In this document: piece after piece, positions 1 through 6,614 of the stretch
Numbering within the stretch: position 1 is the stretch's first letter
Layout: every line of letters begins with the position of its first letter
DNA from: a virus
Strand: one strand, 5' to 3'
DNA: 36,657 nucleotides
IMG/VR virus record: IMGVR_UViG_3300030385_001022
Coordinates: 1 to 36,657 of that record
Notes under the pieces: generated by a model
The model's database searches: none
What the model was told of the DNA's origin: nothing
The model's input: the letters and a program-made list of their open reading frames with translations, nothing else
Position numbers and translations under genes: made by a program

Positions 1-90
1 AAAAACGCTATCGCTATCGCCGAGCTAGAATTTAAAACTCAACAGGAGCAGAACGCCAACATACAATCTAACTTACATATAACTCAATGA
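1..90 (+). CDS. Portal protein, 3' end (partial, duplicate copy)
   Basis: This is the last 29 codons and TGA stop of the P22-like portal gene, whose full copy ends at 36622. It is Gln-rich and helical. It differs from the full copy by one residue (His instead of Gln, fourth from the end). It is not a separate gene; it results from where the circle was opened. Confidence 0.9.
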   Translation, partial: KNAIAIAELEFKTQQEQNANIQSNLHITQ

Positions 91-125
91 CCGAAAAACT
101 AGTGGTCATTAAAGGCTATAAGTTA
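1..125. repeat. Terminal direct repeat, left copy (circular overlap)
   Basis: These 125 bases match 36533-36657 except at position 78, which is T here and G at 36610. Both copies cover the portal 3' end and the start of the next small gene. The reading frames run smoothly across the junction, so this is best read as the overlap of a circular or circularly permuted genome. The single mismatch is either an assembly-end error or a real variant (His versus Gln in the portal tail). Confidence 0.95.
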
Positions 126-269
126 CCTGGTGAAAAAGTATGGGTTACTACTCAAGATATGCATGAGGTTTACGGGCGTATTAATCTTAGTATCGACGAT
201 GAAGAAGGTGTTGAAATGATTATCGTCGATATTAAAGATGAAGGGTTAGTTGTAGAGAGCTTACAATAA
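87..269 (+). CDS. Hypothetical 60-aa protein after portal
   Basis: A small acidic protein of 60 residues whose ATG overlaps the portal TGA as ATGA, so it is probably translated by coupling to the portal gene. It has no membrane segment or cysteine motif, and short alternating beta-like stretches (VVIKGYKL, MIIVDIKDE). A strong terminator follows its stop at once, so it is the last gene of the terminase-portal operon. The family is not recognised. Its place suggests a packaging or head-completion accessory, but that is position only. Confidence 0.75.
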   Translation: MTEKLVVIKGYKLPGEKVWVTTQDMHEVYGRINLSIDDEEGVEMIIVDIKDEGLVVESLQ

Positions 270-274
270 ACAAC

Positions 275-300
275 AAAGGCATTTGACACATGCCTTTTTT
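275..300 (+). terminator. Rho-independent terminator after portal operon
   Basis: A perfect 8-bp stem, AAAGGCAT with ATGCCTTT (275-282 and 290-297), has a 7-base loop and runs into a T tract. It closes the terminase-portal operon. The loop contains a perfect TTGACA, discussed under the overlapping promoter. Confidence 0.88.
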
Positions 301-311
301 ATTGGTAACTT
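283..311 (+). promoter_or_regulatory. Candidate promoter overlapping the terminator
   Basis: TTGACA at 283-288 lies in the terminator loop. Seventeen bases later comes TAACTT (306-311), a poor -10 that is preceded by TGG, which makes an extended -10. It would drive the accessory cassette starting at 343. The -35 is perfect, but the -10 matches only three of six consensus bases, so this is tentative. Confidence 0.4.
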
Positions 312-342
312 ATTAAAACTAATTTTACAAAGGAGAGTAACA

Positions 343-1068
343 ATGAATAAATTAAACAAAGAATTATTAGCTCGTGCGTTGGTTGAAGTTGTTAATTTTG
401 AAGCAGATGAGTCATACATCTATTTAGCTGCAAGGGAAAATGAGCTTAGTGGCTTTCATGTATCATGTCATCAAGAAAGTAATTACTGGCAATACGTATG
501 CACAAAAGAGGAATACTTAGCAGCTAAAGCGGAGCAGGAAAAGACGCTTTCAATAGGCGATAACTATGAGTTTAGCGATAACAATATTGACTGGGAGATT
601 GGGAAGCTACTTGCGATAAGCTCAGACGTACCGCTTACTTATTTTTCTAAATACAATAACCATTATGAATGGTACGCATTTATTCGTCAACCGAAAGAAG
701 TAGACAATGAAGCACAACCAGTATTCACACAAGCTATGGCTGATGCTGGAGAGTTGCCGCAAGTTGGTATGGAATGTATGATTTTGAATACTAACTGCTC
801 TCGCCCTAAATACATAAAAGGACTAATAAAATATATTGGAGATTTGATGATTTATGCTTATGTTGATAGTGGCGAGCGTTGCGATAACGTAAAAACCCTT
901 AAATTCAAACCTATCGACACAAGAACCGACAAAGAGAAAGCTATTGAAGAGGCAATTACCAACTTAATGTTTTATGGAGATCAAACCCAAACATCACAAA
1001 AAGCAAATGAAACACTAATAGCAATAATGGAAGGTAGAATAACTGCCGTTAAATGGGTGGGTAAATAA
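343..1068 (+). CDS. Phage accessory protein, 241 aa
   Basis: The start is set by AAGGAGAG about 7 bases before ATG 343; upstream in-frame codons would run through the terminator. The protein is 241 residues, with a Tyr/Trp-rich N-terminal half, a middle segment FTQAMADAGELPQVGMEC (about residues 130-150) of a type I recall from accessory proteins of Gram-negative phages, and a Lys/Glu-rich helical C-terminus after TDKEKAIEEA. There is no signal peptide or membrane segment. It is the first of four genes joined by TAATG or TGATG overlaps and bounded by terminators, so it was probably acquired with them as a unit. Function unknown. Confidence 0.8.
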   Translation: MNKLNKELLARALVEVVNFEADESYIYLAARENELSGFHVSCHQESNYWQYVCTKEEYLAAKAEQEKTLSIGDNYEFSDNNIDWEIGKLLAISSDVPLTYFSKYNNHYEWYAFIRQPKEVDNEAQPVFTQAMADAGELPQVGMECMILNTNCSRPKYIKGLIKYIGDLMIYAYVDSGERCDNVKTLKFKPIDTRTDKEKAIEEAITNLMFYGDQTQTSQKANETLIAIMEGRITAVKWVGK

Positions 1069-1262
1069 TGAAATATTTAATTATAATTTTAATTACTATT
1101 TTTGCAATGTTTAACACTTCATTCTGGGTGTTTAGCGAGGTCTACATGCACAATGGTTCAATGATTGATGGATTAATTGAAGGTACTATTGTTTCTTCTT
1201 CATGTATTTTGCTGGGGTTCGCTATTGGGAAGTTAATGTCATTGTTATGGGTAGTTGAATAA
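1068..1262 (+). CDS. Two-helix membrane protein, 64 aa
   Basis: ATG 1068 shares its A with the preceding TAA (TAATG), so translation is probably coupled. There are two hydrophobic segments: residues 3-22 (YLIIILITIFAMFNTSFWVF) and about 41-61 (IVSSSCILLGFAIGKLMSLL). A short polar loop with an acidic patch lies between them. It is predicted to be an inner-membrane protein. Being followed directly by a lipoprotein gene, it could form an envelope complex with it. Holin-like size is noted, but lysis genes lie elsewhere (28.9-30.2 kb), so superinfection exclusion or another envelope role is a better guess. Confidence 0.75.
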   Translation: MKYLIIILITIFAMFNTSFWVFSEVYMHNGSMIDGLIEGTIVSSSCILLGFAIGKLMSLLWVVE

Positions 1263-1522
1263 TGATTAAACTATTGCCATTAATATTATTAAGCGGCTGC
1301 TCACTAACTAGCGAGCACGACGAATACTTAGATAGAATTGACTCAGTAACTATGGGTGACAGCTATCGATTAGTATTGGCTAAGATTATTGACAAGCCTT
1401 TTGTTTCTAATTGCCGCAGACCTGTCAACAGTCATATTTGCAATGTTGTTTACGCTACTTCAGACACAGATAAAATTGTACTTACTTTTAACGTTGATAA
1501 AAAACTAATTGGAATTTACTGA
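1262..1522 (+). CDS. Small lipoprotein, 86 aa
   Basis: A 12-residue hydrophobic leader ends in a lipobox, Leu10-Ser11-Gly12-Cys13, with Ser at +2, a residue compatible with outer-membrane sorting. The mature part is about 74 residues with two further cysteines (NCRRP and HICNVV) that could pair. The segment VTMGDSYRLVLAKIIDKP faintly recalls the 'MT.G.. V..ilG.P' pattern of BamE/OmlA-like lipoproteins, but this is weak. The ATG overlaps the previous stop as TAATG. Phage-encoded lipoproteins are often superinfection-exclusion factors; that role is an inference. Confidence 0.78.
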   Translation: MIKLLPLILLSGCSLTSEHDEYLDRIDSVTMGDSYRLVLAKIIDKPFVSNCRRPVNSHICNVVYATSDTDKIVLTFNVDKKLIGIY

Positions 1523-1677
1523 TGAAGACTTATAAATCAAGCGACCTTACTCATAAGCGTGCAGAGGTTTTAAGGGAAGCCAAGCTTAACGGTGTAATTA
1601 TTCAAGAGCGAAACACTAATGGTGAGGTAAGGTGTGAATACGTGATTATATCTAAGCAGAAATACATAGATTTATAG
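1522..1677 (+). CDS. Phd/YefM-like small protein, 51 aa
   Basis: Starts at ATG 1522, overlapping the lipoprotein TGA (TGATG), and ends at TAG 1677. The sequence reads TYKSSDLTHKRAEVLREA, then GVIIQERNTNGEVRCEYV and IISKQKYIDL. This order (a Ser/Asp 'SSDL' helix, an 'EVL.EA' helix, a 'V.I' strand, a charged turn, a 'viis...Y' end) resembles the N-terminal DNA-binding half of Phd/YefM antitoxins. No toxin gene follows; a terminator does. It may be a stand-alone regulator or a phage anti-toxin. The fold call is from pattern only. Confidence 0.65.
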   Translation: MKTYKSSDLTHKRAEVLREAKLNGVIIQERNTNGEVRCEYVIISKQKYIDL

Positions 1678-1692
1678 ATAAGCAGTACAAAC

Positions 1693-1717
1693 AAGCCACT
1701 TTAACGAGTGGCTTTTT
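1693..1717 (+). terminator. Rho-independent terminator after accessory cassette
   Basis: AAGCCACT (1693-1700) pairs perfectly with AGTGGCTT (1707-1714) around the loop TTAACG, followed by T residues. It isolates the accessory cassette from the scaffold-coat operon. Confidence 0.88.
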
Positions 1718-1747
1718 ATTGCCTAAAATTTAGTTAAATTAACCATG

Positions 1748-1777
1748 TTGTATTTTATGCTATTAATTGGTTATAAT
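1748..1777 (+). promoter_or_regulatory. Promoter for scaffold-coat operon
   Basis: TTGTAT (1748-1753), 18 bases, then a consensus TATAAT (1772-1777). It lies just after the terminator and about 60 bases before the scaffold start. The perfect -10 makes it credible; the -35 is average. Confidence 0.55.
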
Positions 1778-1791
1778 GACTAAAAGGTTAA

Positions 1792-1810
1792 CGTTACACC
1801 TAAAGTAACG
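1792..1810 (+). other. Leader hairpin upstream of scaffold
   Basis: CGTTAC (1792-1797) and GTAACG (1805-1810) form a perfect 6-bp stem with a 7-base loop, located just downstream of the promoter. It could be an operator or a 5' mRNA stabilising stem for the abundantly made scaffold and coat message. Confidence 0.4.
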
Positions 1811-1837
1811 GCTTAAATCCTCCGAAAGGTGCTTAAA

Positions 1838-2644
1838 ATGTCAGATGAAAATAACGAAGGTATTGTTATGCCTGCTGTGGTTAGCGATAAACCAATCACT
1901 GAAGAAGTAATTAGTCCCGATGTTAGTGCTGAATCATCTCCAGCTAGTGAAGAAAATCACGATAATAAATCAAATGGTGTTCAACAACGTATTAATGACT
2001 TAACGGCAAAACGATACCAAGAGACGAGACGAGCAGACGAAGCAGTAGAGGCGTTGGCTAAGTACCAGGCTCAAGCTAGTCAAGCTCCATCAAGTCAAAC
2101 AGTGCAAGAAAGTATTGCACCTGTATTGCCTGACGACATATACGATGAAGATTCTATGCGTAAATACCATACGGACAGCCAAGCATATAACATGCAAGCT
2201 GCTCAAGGTGCCGCAAAGTCTCAATATGAATCCCAACAACAAGAGAGTGCACAACAAGCTCAAAATGCTAGTCATGCCGTAGCAATCGATAAGTATTCAT
2301 CAAACGCAGTACGCGATGGTGTTAATTTCGATAAGCTATTAATTGCAGAGCAAACGCTTAAACAGAATGGTCTTGGTGGAGAGTTAGCTAATTTCTTATT
2401 GAATGACACTAACGGAGCTAAGATAGTAGAGTATCTAAGTGATAACCCTGCTGAAATGCACGAAATACTCAAGTTAGATCCTGTATCTGCTGGTATTCGC
2501 ATTGCCAATGAAGTTAAGCCAAAAGTCTTGTCGTTAACTCCTAAAGTATCTGGCGCGCCCGATCCTATCCCTGAAGTGGTGGGTGGTGGGTATGTTCAAG
2601 TTGATGACTTTAGCAAAAATTACCCTGGCGCTGAAATAATTTAA
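1838..2644 (+). CDS. Scaffolding protein (P22 gp8/Sf6-like by position)
   Basis: Start chosen at ATG 1838 after AAAGG; an in-frame GTG at 1829 lies inside the ribosome site. The product is 268 residues, acidic, Gln/Ala-rich and mostly helical, with a low-complexity Gln tract around residues 80-150 (QSQYESQQQESAQQAQN). It lies directly before the coat gene, where P22-like phages keep the scaffold. Scaffolds direct coat subunits to assemble procapsids and leave before DNA entry. The C-terminus is not strongly basic as in P22, so the assignment rests on order, length and composition. Confidence 0.75.
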   Translation: MSDENNEGIVMPAVVSDKPITEEVISPDVSAESSPASEENHDNKSNGVQQRINDLTAKRYQETRRADEAVEALAKYQAQASQAPSSQTVQESIAPVLPDDIYDEDSMRKYHTDSQAYNMQAAQGAAKSQYESQQQESAQQAQNASHAVAIDKYSSNAVRDGVNFDKLLIAEQTLKQNGLGGELANFLLNDTNGAKIVEYLSDNPAEMHEILKLDPVSAGIRIANEVKPKVLSLTPKVSGAPDPIPEVVGGGYVQVDDFSKNYPGAEII

Positions 2645-2662
2645 TTTAAGGAATAAAAGAAA

Positions 2663-3943
2663 ATGGCTAATAATTACCAAAGCAATACCAATGAGAAGCT
2701 ACTTAAAAGCTTTATCAAAGGATTCGAGTCTAGTACTGTTTTATTAAACACAGTATCTAAACAACTAGTAAATGACATTGATGCATCAACTGGCGCAGGT
2801 GCTACACCTGTTAAGATGAAGCGTCCAACACAATATAAACCAGTACGCACACCAGGTGGTGATTTAACATCTACTACTGCAAACCCTGTACAAGTTGGCT
2901 CAGTATTCGGTCAAGTTTCAGCAAACGGTTATATTACTGTTTATGTTGAGAACACACAGGTCGAAGAAGCATTACAGACAGACCAGTTAGACGCATTACT
3001 TATGCCGATTGCTGAAGATATGGTTATCACTTGTGAAAGTGAACTGGCTCAGTATATGACACGCAATGCACAATTACACTCTGGCACTGCTGGTCAATCA
3101 ATTAAAAAATGGTCTGATATCGCTAACGCTGGCGCTTTATTTAAAGAAATTGGTGCTCCTGCTGGTAAAAAGTATGCAGCTATTAACTCTTTTGATGAAA
3201 CTGTATTGGCTGACTTACAAACTCAGCTAGGCGTTAACCCTGAAGTTAATCAAGCATGGAATGACGCAGTTATCAAAACTGGCTTTGCTGGTTTAAATCA
3301 AGTAATGACTACTAACAACCTTGATGAATATGCCTCAGGTGCACCAGGTACCGGCATTACACTAGCATCAACTCCAGCTGCTACTTATGTAGCATACAAA
3401 GATACTTACCGCATGAGCTTGGCGCTTACTGGTTTAACTACCTCAACAGGTACATTAAAGGCTGGTCAGCAATTGGCATTCCCTGCATCTTCTTTAGTGA
3501 ATATGCGTAATGGTAAAGTAGTTCGTAAAGGCGGTGTTTCAGTGCCATTTACTGCAACTGTACTAGCTGATGTTACTGCTGATGGTTCTGGTAATGCTAC
3601 TGTCTCTGTTTCGGGTGCTGCAATCTTTGAAGCTGGTGGAGCATACAACACTGTAAACGCTGCGTTGGTTTCTGGTGCTACGGTTACTGTCATTGATGGT
3701 GCAACAGCAGTAGATAAGCGTCCGGCACTTGCTTACTGTGAAGGTTTTGTTGGTATGGGTTCAGTCGTATTGCCTAAGTTGCATTCTATTGACTCAAACA
3801 TTATCAATCATAAAGGTGTTAGCATTCGAGTTCATCGCTTTAGTGATGGCCTTGGCAACAAGAATAGATACCGTTTTGATATCTTGCCAACATTCGCAAC
3901 GTTTAACCCTTCTTGGGGTATTCAGCTTGAAGGTACAGCATAA
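2663..3943 (+). CDS. Major coat protein, P22/Sf6 gp5-like
   Basis: 426 residues, the length of Sf6 and P22 coat proteins. From memory it parallels Sf6 gp5 along its length: KRPTQYKPVRTPGGD near residue 54, KKWSDIANAGALFKEIG in the middle, and the C-terminal LPKLHSIDS, SIRVHRFSDG and RFDILPTFATFNPSWG. These phages use an HK97-fold coat with an inserted I-domain; the Gly/Ala/Thr/Val-rich segment around residues 230-340 fits that insertion. Preceded by AAGGAATAAAAGAAA and followed by a terminator. It builds the icosahedral capsid with the upstream scaffold. Confidence 0.95.
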   Translation: MANNYQSNTNEKLLKSFIKGFESSTVLLNTVSKQLVNDIDASTGAGATPVKMKRPTQYKPVRTPGGDLTSTTANPVQVGSVFGQVSANGYITVYVENTQVEEALQTDQLDALLMPIAEDMVITCESELAQYMTRNAQLHSGTAGQSIKKWSDIANAGALFKEIGAPAGKKYAAINSFDETVLADLQTQLGVNPEVNQAWNDAVIKTGFAGLNQVMTTNNLDEYASGAPGTGITLASTPAATYVAYKDTYRMSLALTGLTTSTGTLKAGQQLAFPASSLVNMRNGKVVRKGGVSVPFTATVLADVTADGSGNATVSVSGAAIFEAGGAYNTVNAALVSGATVTVIDGATAVDKRPALAYCEGFVGMGSVVLPKLHSIDSNIINHKGVSIRVHRFSDGLGNKNRYRFDILPTFATFNPSWGIQLEGTA

Positions 3944-3974
3944 GTTTTAAACTTTGCTGAATAATGTTATTATC

Positions 3975-4002
3975 AAGGGACTTTAATTAGTCCCTTTTTT
4001 TT
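3975..4002 (+). terminator. Terminator after coat gene
   Basis: AAGGGACT (3975-3982) and AGTCCCTT (3989-3996) form a perfect stem with loop TTAATT and then six more T residues. The next gene's ribosome site (GGAG) begins within a few bases, and I see no promoter between. It probably acts as a partial terminator that lowers tail-gene expression relative to coat. Confidence 0.9.
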
Positions 4003-4011
4003 GGAGTTAGA

Positions 4012-4170
4012 ATGCACATAACAATGTTAAAAAAGAATTTTCAAGATAAAACTATTCATTGCGTGATAGATGATTCGTTTAAAGCTGATTTTGAAGCAAT
4101 GGGTTTTGTTGATCATGATTCAAAACTAACACCTGAAGTTAAGGTTAAAGCTAAGGCTAAGGCTAAGTAA
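4012..4170 (+). CDS. Small protein with Lys-Ala tail, 52 aa
   Basis: GGAG directly after the terminator T run leads to ATG 4012. The protein is 52 residues and ends KVKAKAKAKAK. The repeated GCTAAG/AAGG codons of that tail also supply purine-rich sequence just ahead of the next ATG at 4171, which abuts the stop. Small basic-tailed proteins sit between coat and the gp4-like adaptor in several podoviruses, but I do not recognise the family. A head-joining or DNA-contacting role is possible. Confidence 0.75.
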   Translation: MHITMLKKNFQDKTIHCVIDDSFKADFEAMGFVDHDSKLTPEVKVKAKAKAK

Positions 4171-4878
4171 ATGACTGCTAAAATAGATTTGGTTAACGGC
4201 ACTTATCAATTAATAAGAATTAGCGGATTAACAGCAAAGTCAACACCTGAAGATGATGTGATCGCCTTACAAGTTGCTGACGATTACGCAGGAGAGTTGT
4301 TAGCTACTGGCTTAGATGTTGGCTATATTCAGCCTTTAGTTTACGGGCAAAGTGATCCGAATGATTACTCAGGGTTAACACCTCAAATGATGGGGCCATT
4401 TAAAAAACTATTAGCTTTACAGCTAGTTGATTTTTTTGGTCAAGTTGCGCCTATGCAGATGCAAACAAACGCAGATAAAGGCATGAGATCTTTGGAGCAA
4501 TTGCTCGTTAATGTTAAGCCATCTCAAAACCCTTCGACCTTACCTATGGGTTCAGGCAACGAGCAAAATTATAGAAGTAATATATTTTACAACGAACCAA
4601 CTAGTGACGATAACGGAATATATCAAAACACTTCAGATGTATTTCAACTACCTATTGATTGGACTGCATGGCTTGCAGGGTTGTTTGATCTAACTACAGT
4701 TACATACGAAATAGATGCAGGAATATTATTGACGGACAAAGTAATTGACGGATCTTTGTCGGTTGTAACCGTAGGGTTTAGCCAGCAAGGGCAATTCTCT
4801 CTTTGTGCCAAAGCAACAAATTCAAACGGTGATATAGAGTCTTACAAAATTACTTATAACGTTGATAACTGCAAGTAA
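4171..4878 (+). CDS. Tail accessory factor, P22 gp4-like
   Basis: 235 residues. The N-terminal two thirds is helical (TYQLIRISGLTAKSTPEDD, then FKKLLALQLVDFFGQVAP) as in the P22 gp4 family, which binds beneath the portal as a dodecamer and adapts it to the tail. The last ~70 residues form a beta-type extension (VTYEIDAGILLTDKVIDGSL) with a Ser/Gly pattern, resembling an Ig-like or viscoelastin-type add-on seen in some gp4 homologues, so it is longer than P22 gp4 (about 166). It is followed by the gp10-like gene, as in P22. Confidence 0.85.
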   Translation: MTAKIDLVNGTYQLIRISGLTAKSTPEDDVIALQVADDYAGELLATGLDVGYIQPLVYGQSDPNDYSGLTPQMMGPFKKLLALQLVDFFGQVAPMQMQTNADKGMRSLEQLLVNVKPSQNPSTLPMGSGNEQNYRSNIFYNEPTSDDNGIYQNTSDVFQLPIDWTAWLAGLFDLTTVTYEIDAGILLTDKVIDGSLSVVTVGFSQQGQFSLCAKATNSNGDIESYKITYNVDNCK

Positions 4879-4893
4879 ATAAGGGTTAAGAAA

Positions 4894-6303
4894 ATGCCAA
4901 GCATACCATTTATCAAGGGTGACAAAGTAGATAATAATACTGACTTTAGAGACTCATTAGCTGTTAATTATTACGCTGTGTTGCGTGATGTTTACGGTGA
5001 AAAAGGTTATATGCTCAACTACTACGGCTTATCTGATTTTGCTACAGGTCAGGGTATTAGTCGCGGAACTATATGGGTAGCTAGAGCCGGCCTTGAGGGA
5101 CAGTATCGGGTTACAGGACAGTCACTAATAAAAATAAACGATGATAAAAGTGTAACTGTTCTTGGTACGCTATCTGGTACTGACCAAGTCGCTATGACTT
5201 ATTCTCTTAATAATCTTGCTATTGTTGCTGATAAAAAACTTTACTATTACAACCCTACGGATGGATTTAGACAGATAACAGACTCAACGGTCGGTAGTCC
5301 TATCGATATAGTGTGGGCTGACCTTAGGTTCGTATTAACGGACGGTGAATATTTATTTCAATCAAGCGCATTGAGTGAAGAAGCTTATGAAGGGTTGGAT
5401 TTTATAGGTTCAGACTTTCAGCCAGATAAGATATGGGGCGTAGGCCTTAATGACGACAATGAGGTTATAGCGTTTAATGATTTATCAACAGAGTACTTTG
5501 TTAATGTTGGGGGGGTTAATTTCTCCCACAAAAGAATCCCACAAAAAGCTGTTAAGGCTGGCATCGCTGGCACTCATGCAAAAGCAGAGTATAAGGATAA
5601 ATGGTACGCACTAGTAAGAAGGTCTAACACACAATACCAATTTAATATCATTCAATCAGGCTCAGCAAAATCAATAACAAGCAGAGAAATTGAAAAGGTA
5701 TTAACTAAATATACAGGGCTGGAGCTATCAAAGACAGTCGTTGAAGTTTTTACAAAAGACTCTGTTACATGGATGATTGCACACCTACCTAACGAAACGC
5801 TTGCATATAACGACACAATAGCTAATACATACGGTATTGATTTAGCATGGTCTATCTTAAAAACTGATGTGTATGGTAATAAGACTTACCGCGGTAAAGA
5901 TATGACTTACGATCCCCGCTTCAGCAAGTGGACGATTGGCGATAAAATAGATAGCAAAATTGGTTTTCTTGATGATTCTCAATGCACACATTACGGTGAT
6001 ATAGTCGAAGGGTTGTTATTTACTCCATCTTTAGATATGGAAGGATTGTCGATTAATGAGCTTAAATTAAAAACTATACCAGGCATTGCGCCAAGTAATG
6101 ATGCTACTGTTTTTATGTCAAGAACAGATGATTTGCGAATTTACAGTATGGAACATACCGCTCGGTATGGAGCAAACCTTGATTACAATAAAAATTTTAC
6201 AATGAGAAGGTTAGGGTACGTAAGAAGCGAGACAGCATTCAAAATAAGAACAGCTTCACGCTCTCGTATGGCGTTTTGTCGATTAGATGTGAGTGCATCA
6301 TAA
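4894..6303 (+). CDS. Packaged DNA stabilization protein, P22 gp10-like
   Basis: 469 residues, close to the family's usual length (472 in P22). It begins MPSIPFIKGDKVDNNTDFRDSLAVN and continues with repeated beta-strand turns of the type seen in the hexameric gp10 tail hub (for example AMTYSLNNLAIVADKKLYYY). A Trp-containing segment, DPRFSKWTIGD, lies at about residue 344. gp10 closes the portal channel with gp4 and carries the tailspikes. The ribosome site is AAGGG. The stop TAA overlaps the next ATG. Confidence 0.9.
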   Translation: MPSIPFIKGDKVDNNTDFRDSLAVNYYAVLRDVYGEKGYMLNYYGLSDFATGQGISRGTIWVARAGLEGQYRVTGQSLIKINDDKSVTVLGTLSGTDQVAMTYSLNNLAIVADKKLYYYNPTDGFRQITDSTVGSPIDIVWADLRFVLTDGEYLFQSSALSEEAYEGLDFIGSDFQPDKIWGVGLNDDNEVIAFNDLSTEYFVNVGGVNFSHKRIPQKAVKAGIAGTHAKAEYKDKWYALVRRSNTQYQFNIIQSGSAKSITSREIEKVLTKYTGLELSKTVVEVFTKDSVTWMIAHLPNETLAYNDTIANTYGIDLAWSILKTDVYGNKTYRGKDMTYDPRFSKWTIGDKIDSKIGFLDDSQCTHYGDIVEGLLFTPSLDMEGLSINELKLKTIPGIAPSNDATVFMSRTDDLRIYSMEHTARYGANLDYNKNFTMRRLGYVRSETAFKIRTASRSRMAFCRLDVSAS

Positions 6304-6614
6304 TGGCTGACCCTAGAAACGCATCAACACAAAGGGCGTATTTAAGTTATTCTCAATTAGAAGAATTAACTGATTGGGCTCCATTATTACTTGATGATTA
6401 CCAAGCCATTCAGCAAGACTTTAATTATACAGCTGATGAGCTTGATATTGTTGACGCAAAAATAATAGATCTACAGGATTCGCACTACCCGAACTTATCA
6501 TCACAAGTTCAATTTATACAGCAACAATTAGACGGCCTACCTAAGTTTACCTGTGATACTACAGGATTTACGGCAGACTCAACAGAATGGACAGCAGATA
6601 AGGATACAGCATAA
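6303..6614 (+). CDS. Short coiled-coil protein, possible tail-needle component
   Basis: Start at ATG 6303 overlaps the gp10-like stop (TAATG). 103 residues beginning MADPRNAS, with a heptad-like stretch at about residues 45-80 (ELDIVDAKIIDLQ). It ends FTADSTEWTADKDTA. In P22 the gene after gp10 is the tail needle gp26, which also starts MADP and has a trimeric coiled coil, but that protein is about 233 residues. This may be a short needle, or a needle split between this gene and the next. Assigned mostly by order. Confidence 0.6.
   Translation: MADPRNASTQRAYLSYSQLEELTDWAPLLLDDYQAIQQDFNYTADELDIVDAKIIDLQDSHYPNLSSQVQFIQQQLDGLPKFTCDTTGFTADSTEWTADKDTA

Noticed and set aside
1-125. True short direct terminal repeat as in T7-like phages
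   Set aside because: The repeat lies within portal and the next gene and equals an assembly overlap; the P22-like packaging genes imply headful, permuted ends.
283-342. Longer N-terminus for the 241-aa accessory protein
   Set aside because: It would begin inside the terminator loop with no ribosome site; AAGGAGAG before ATG 343 is far better.
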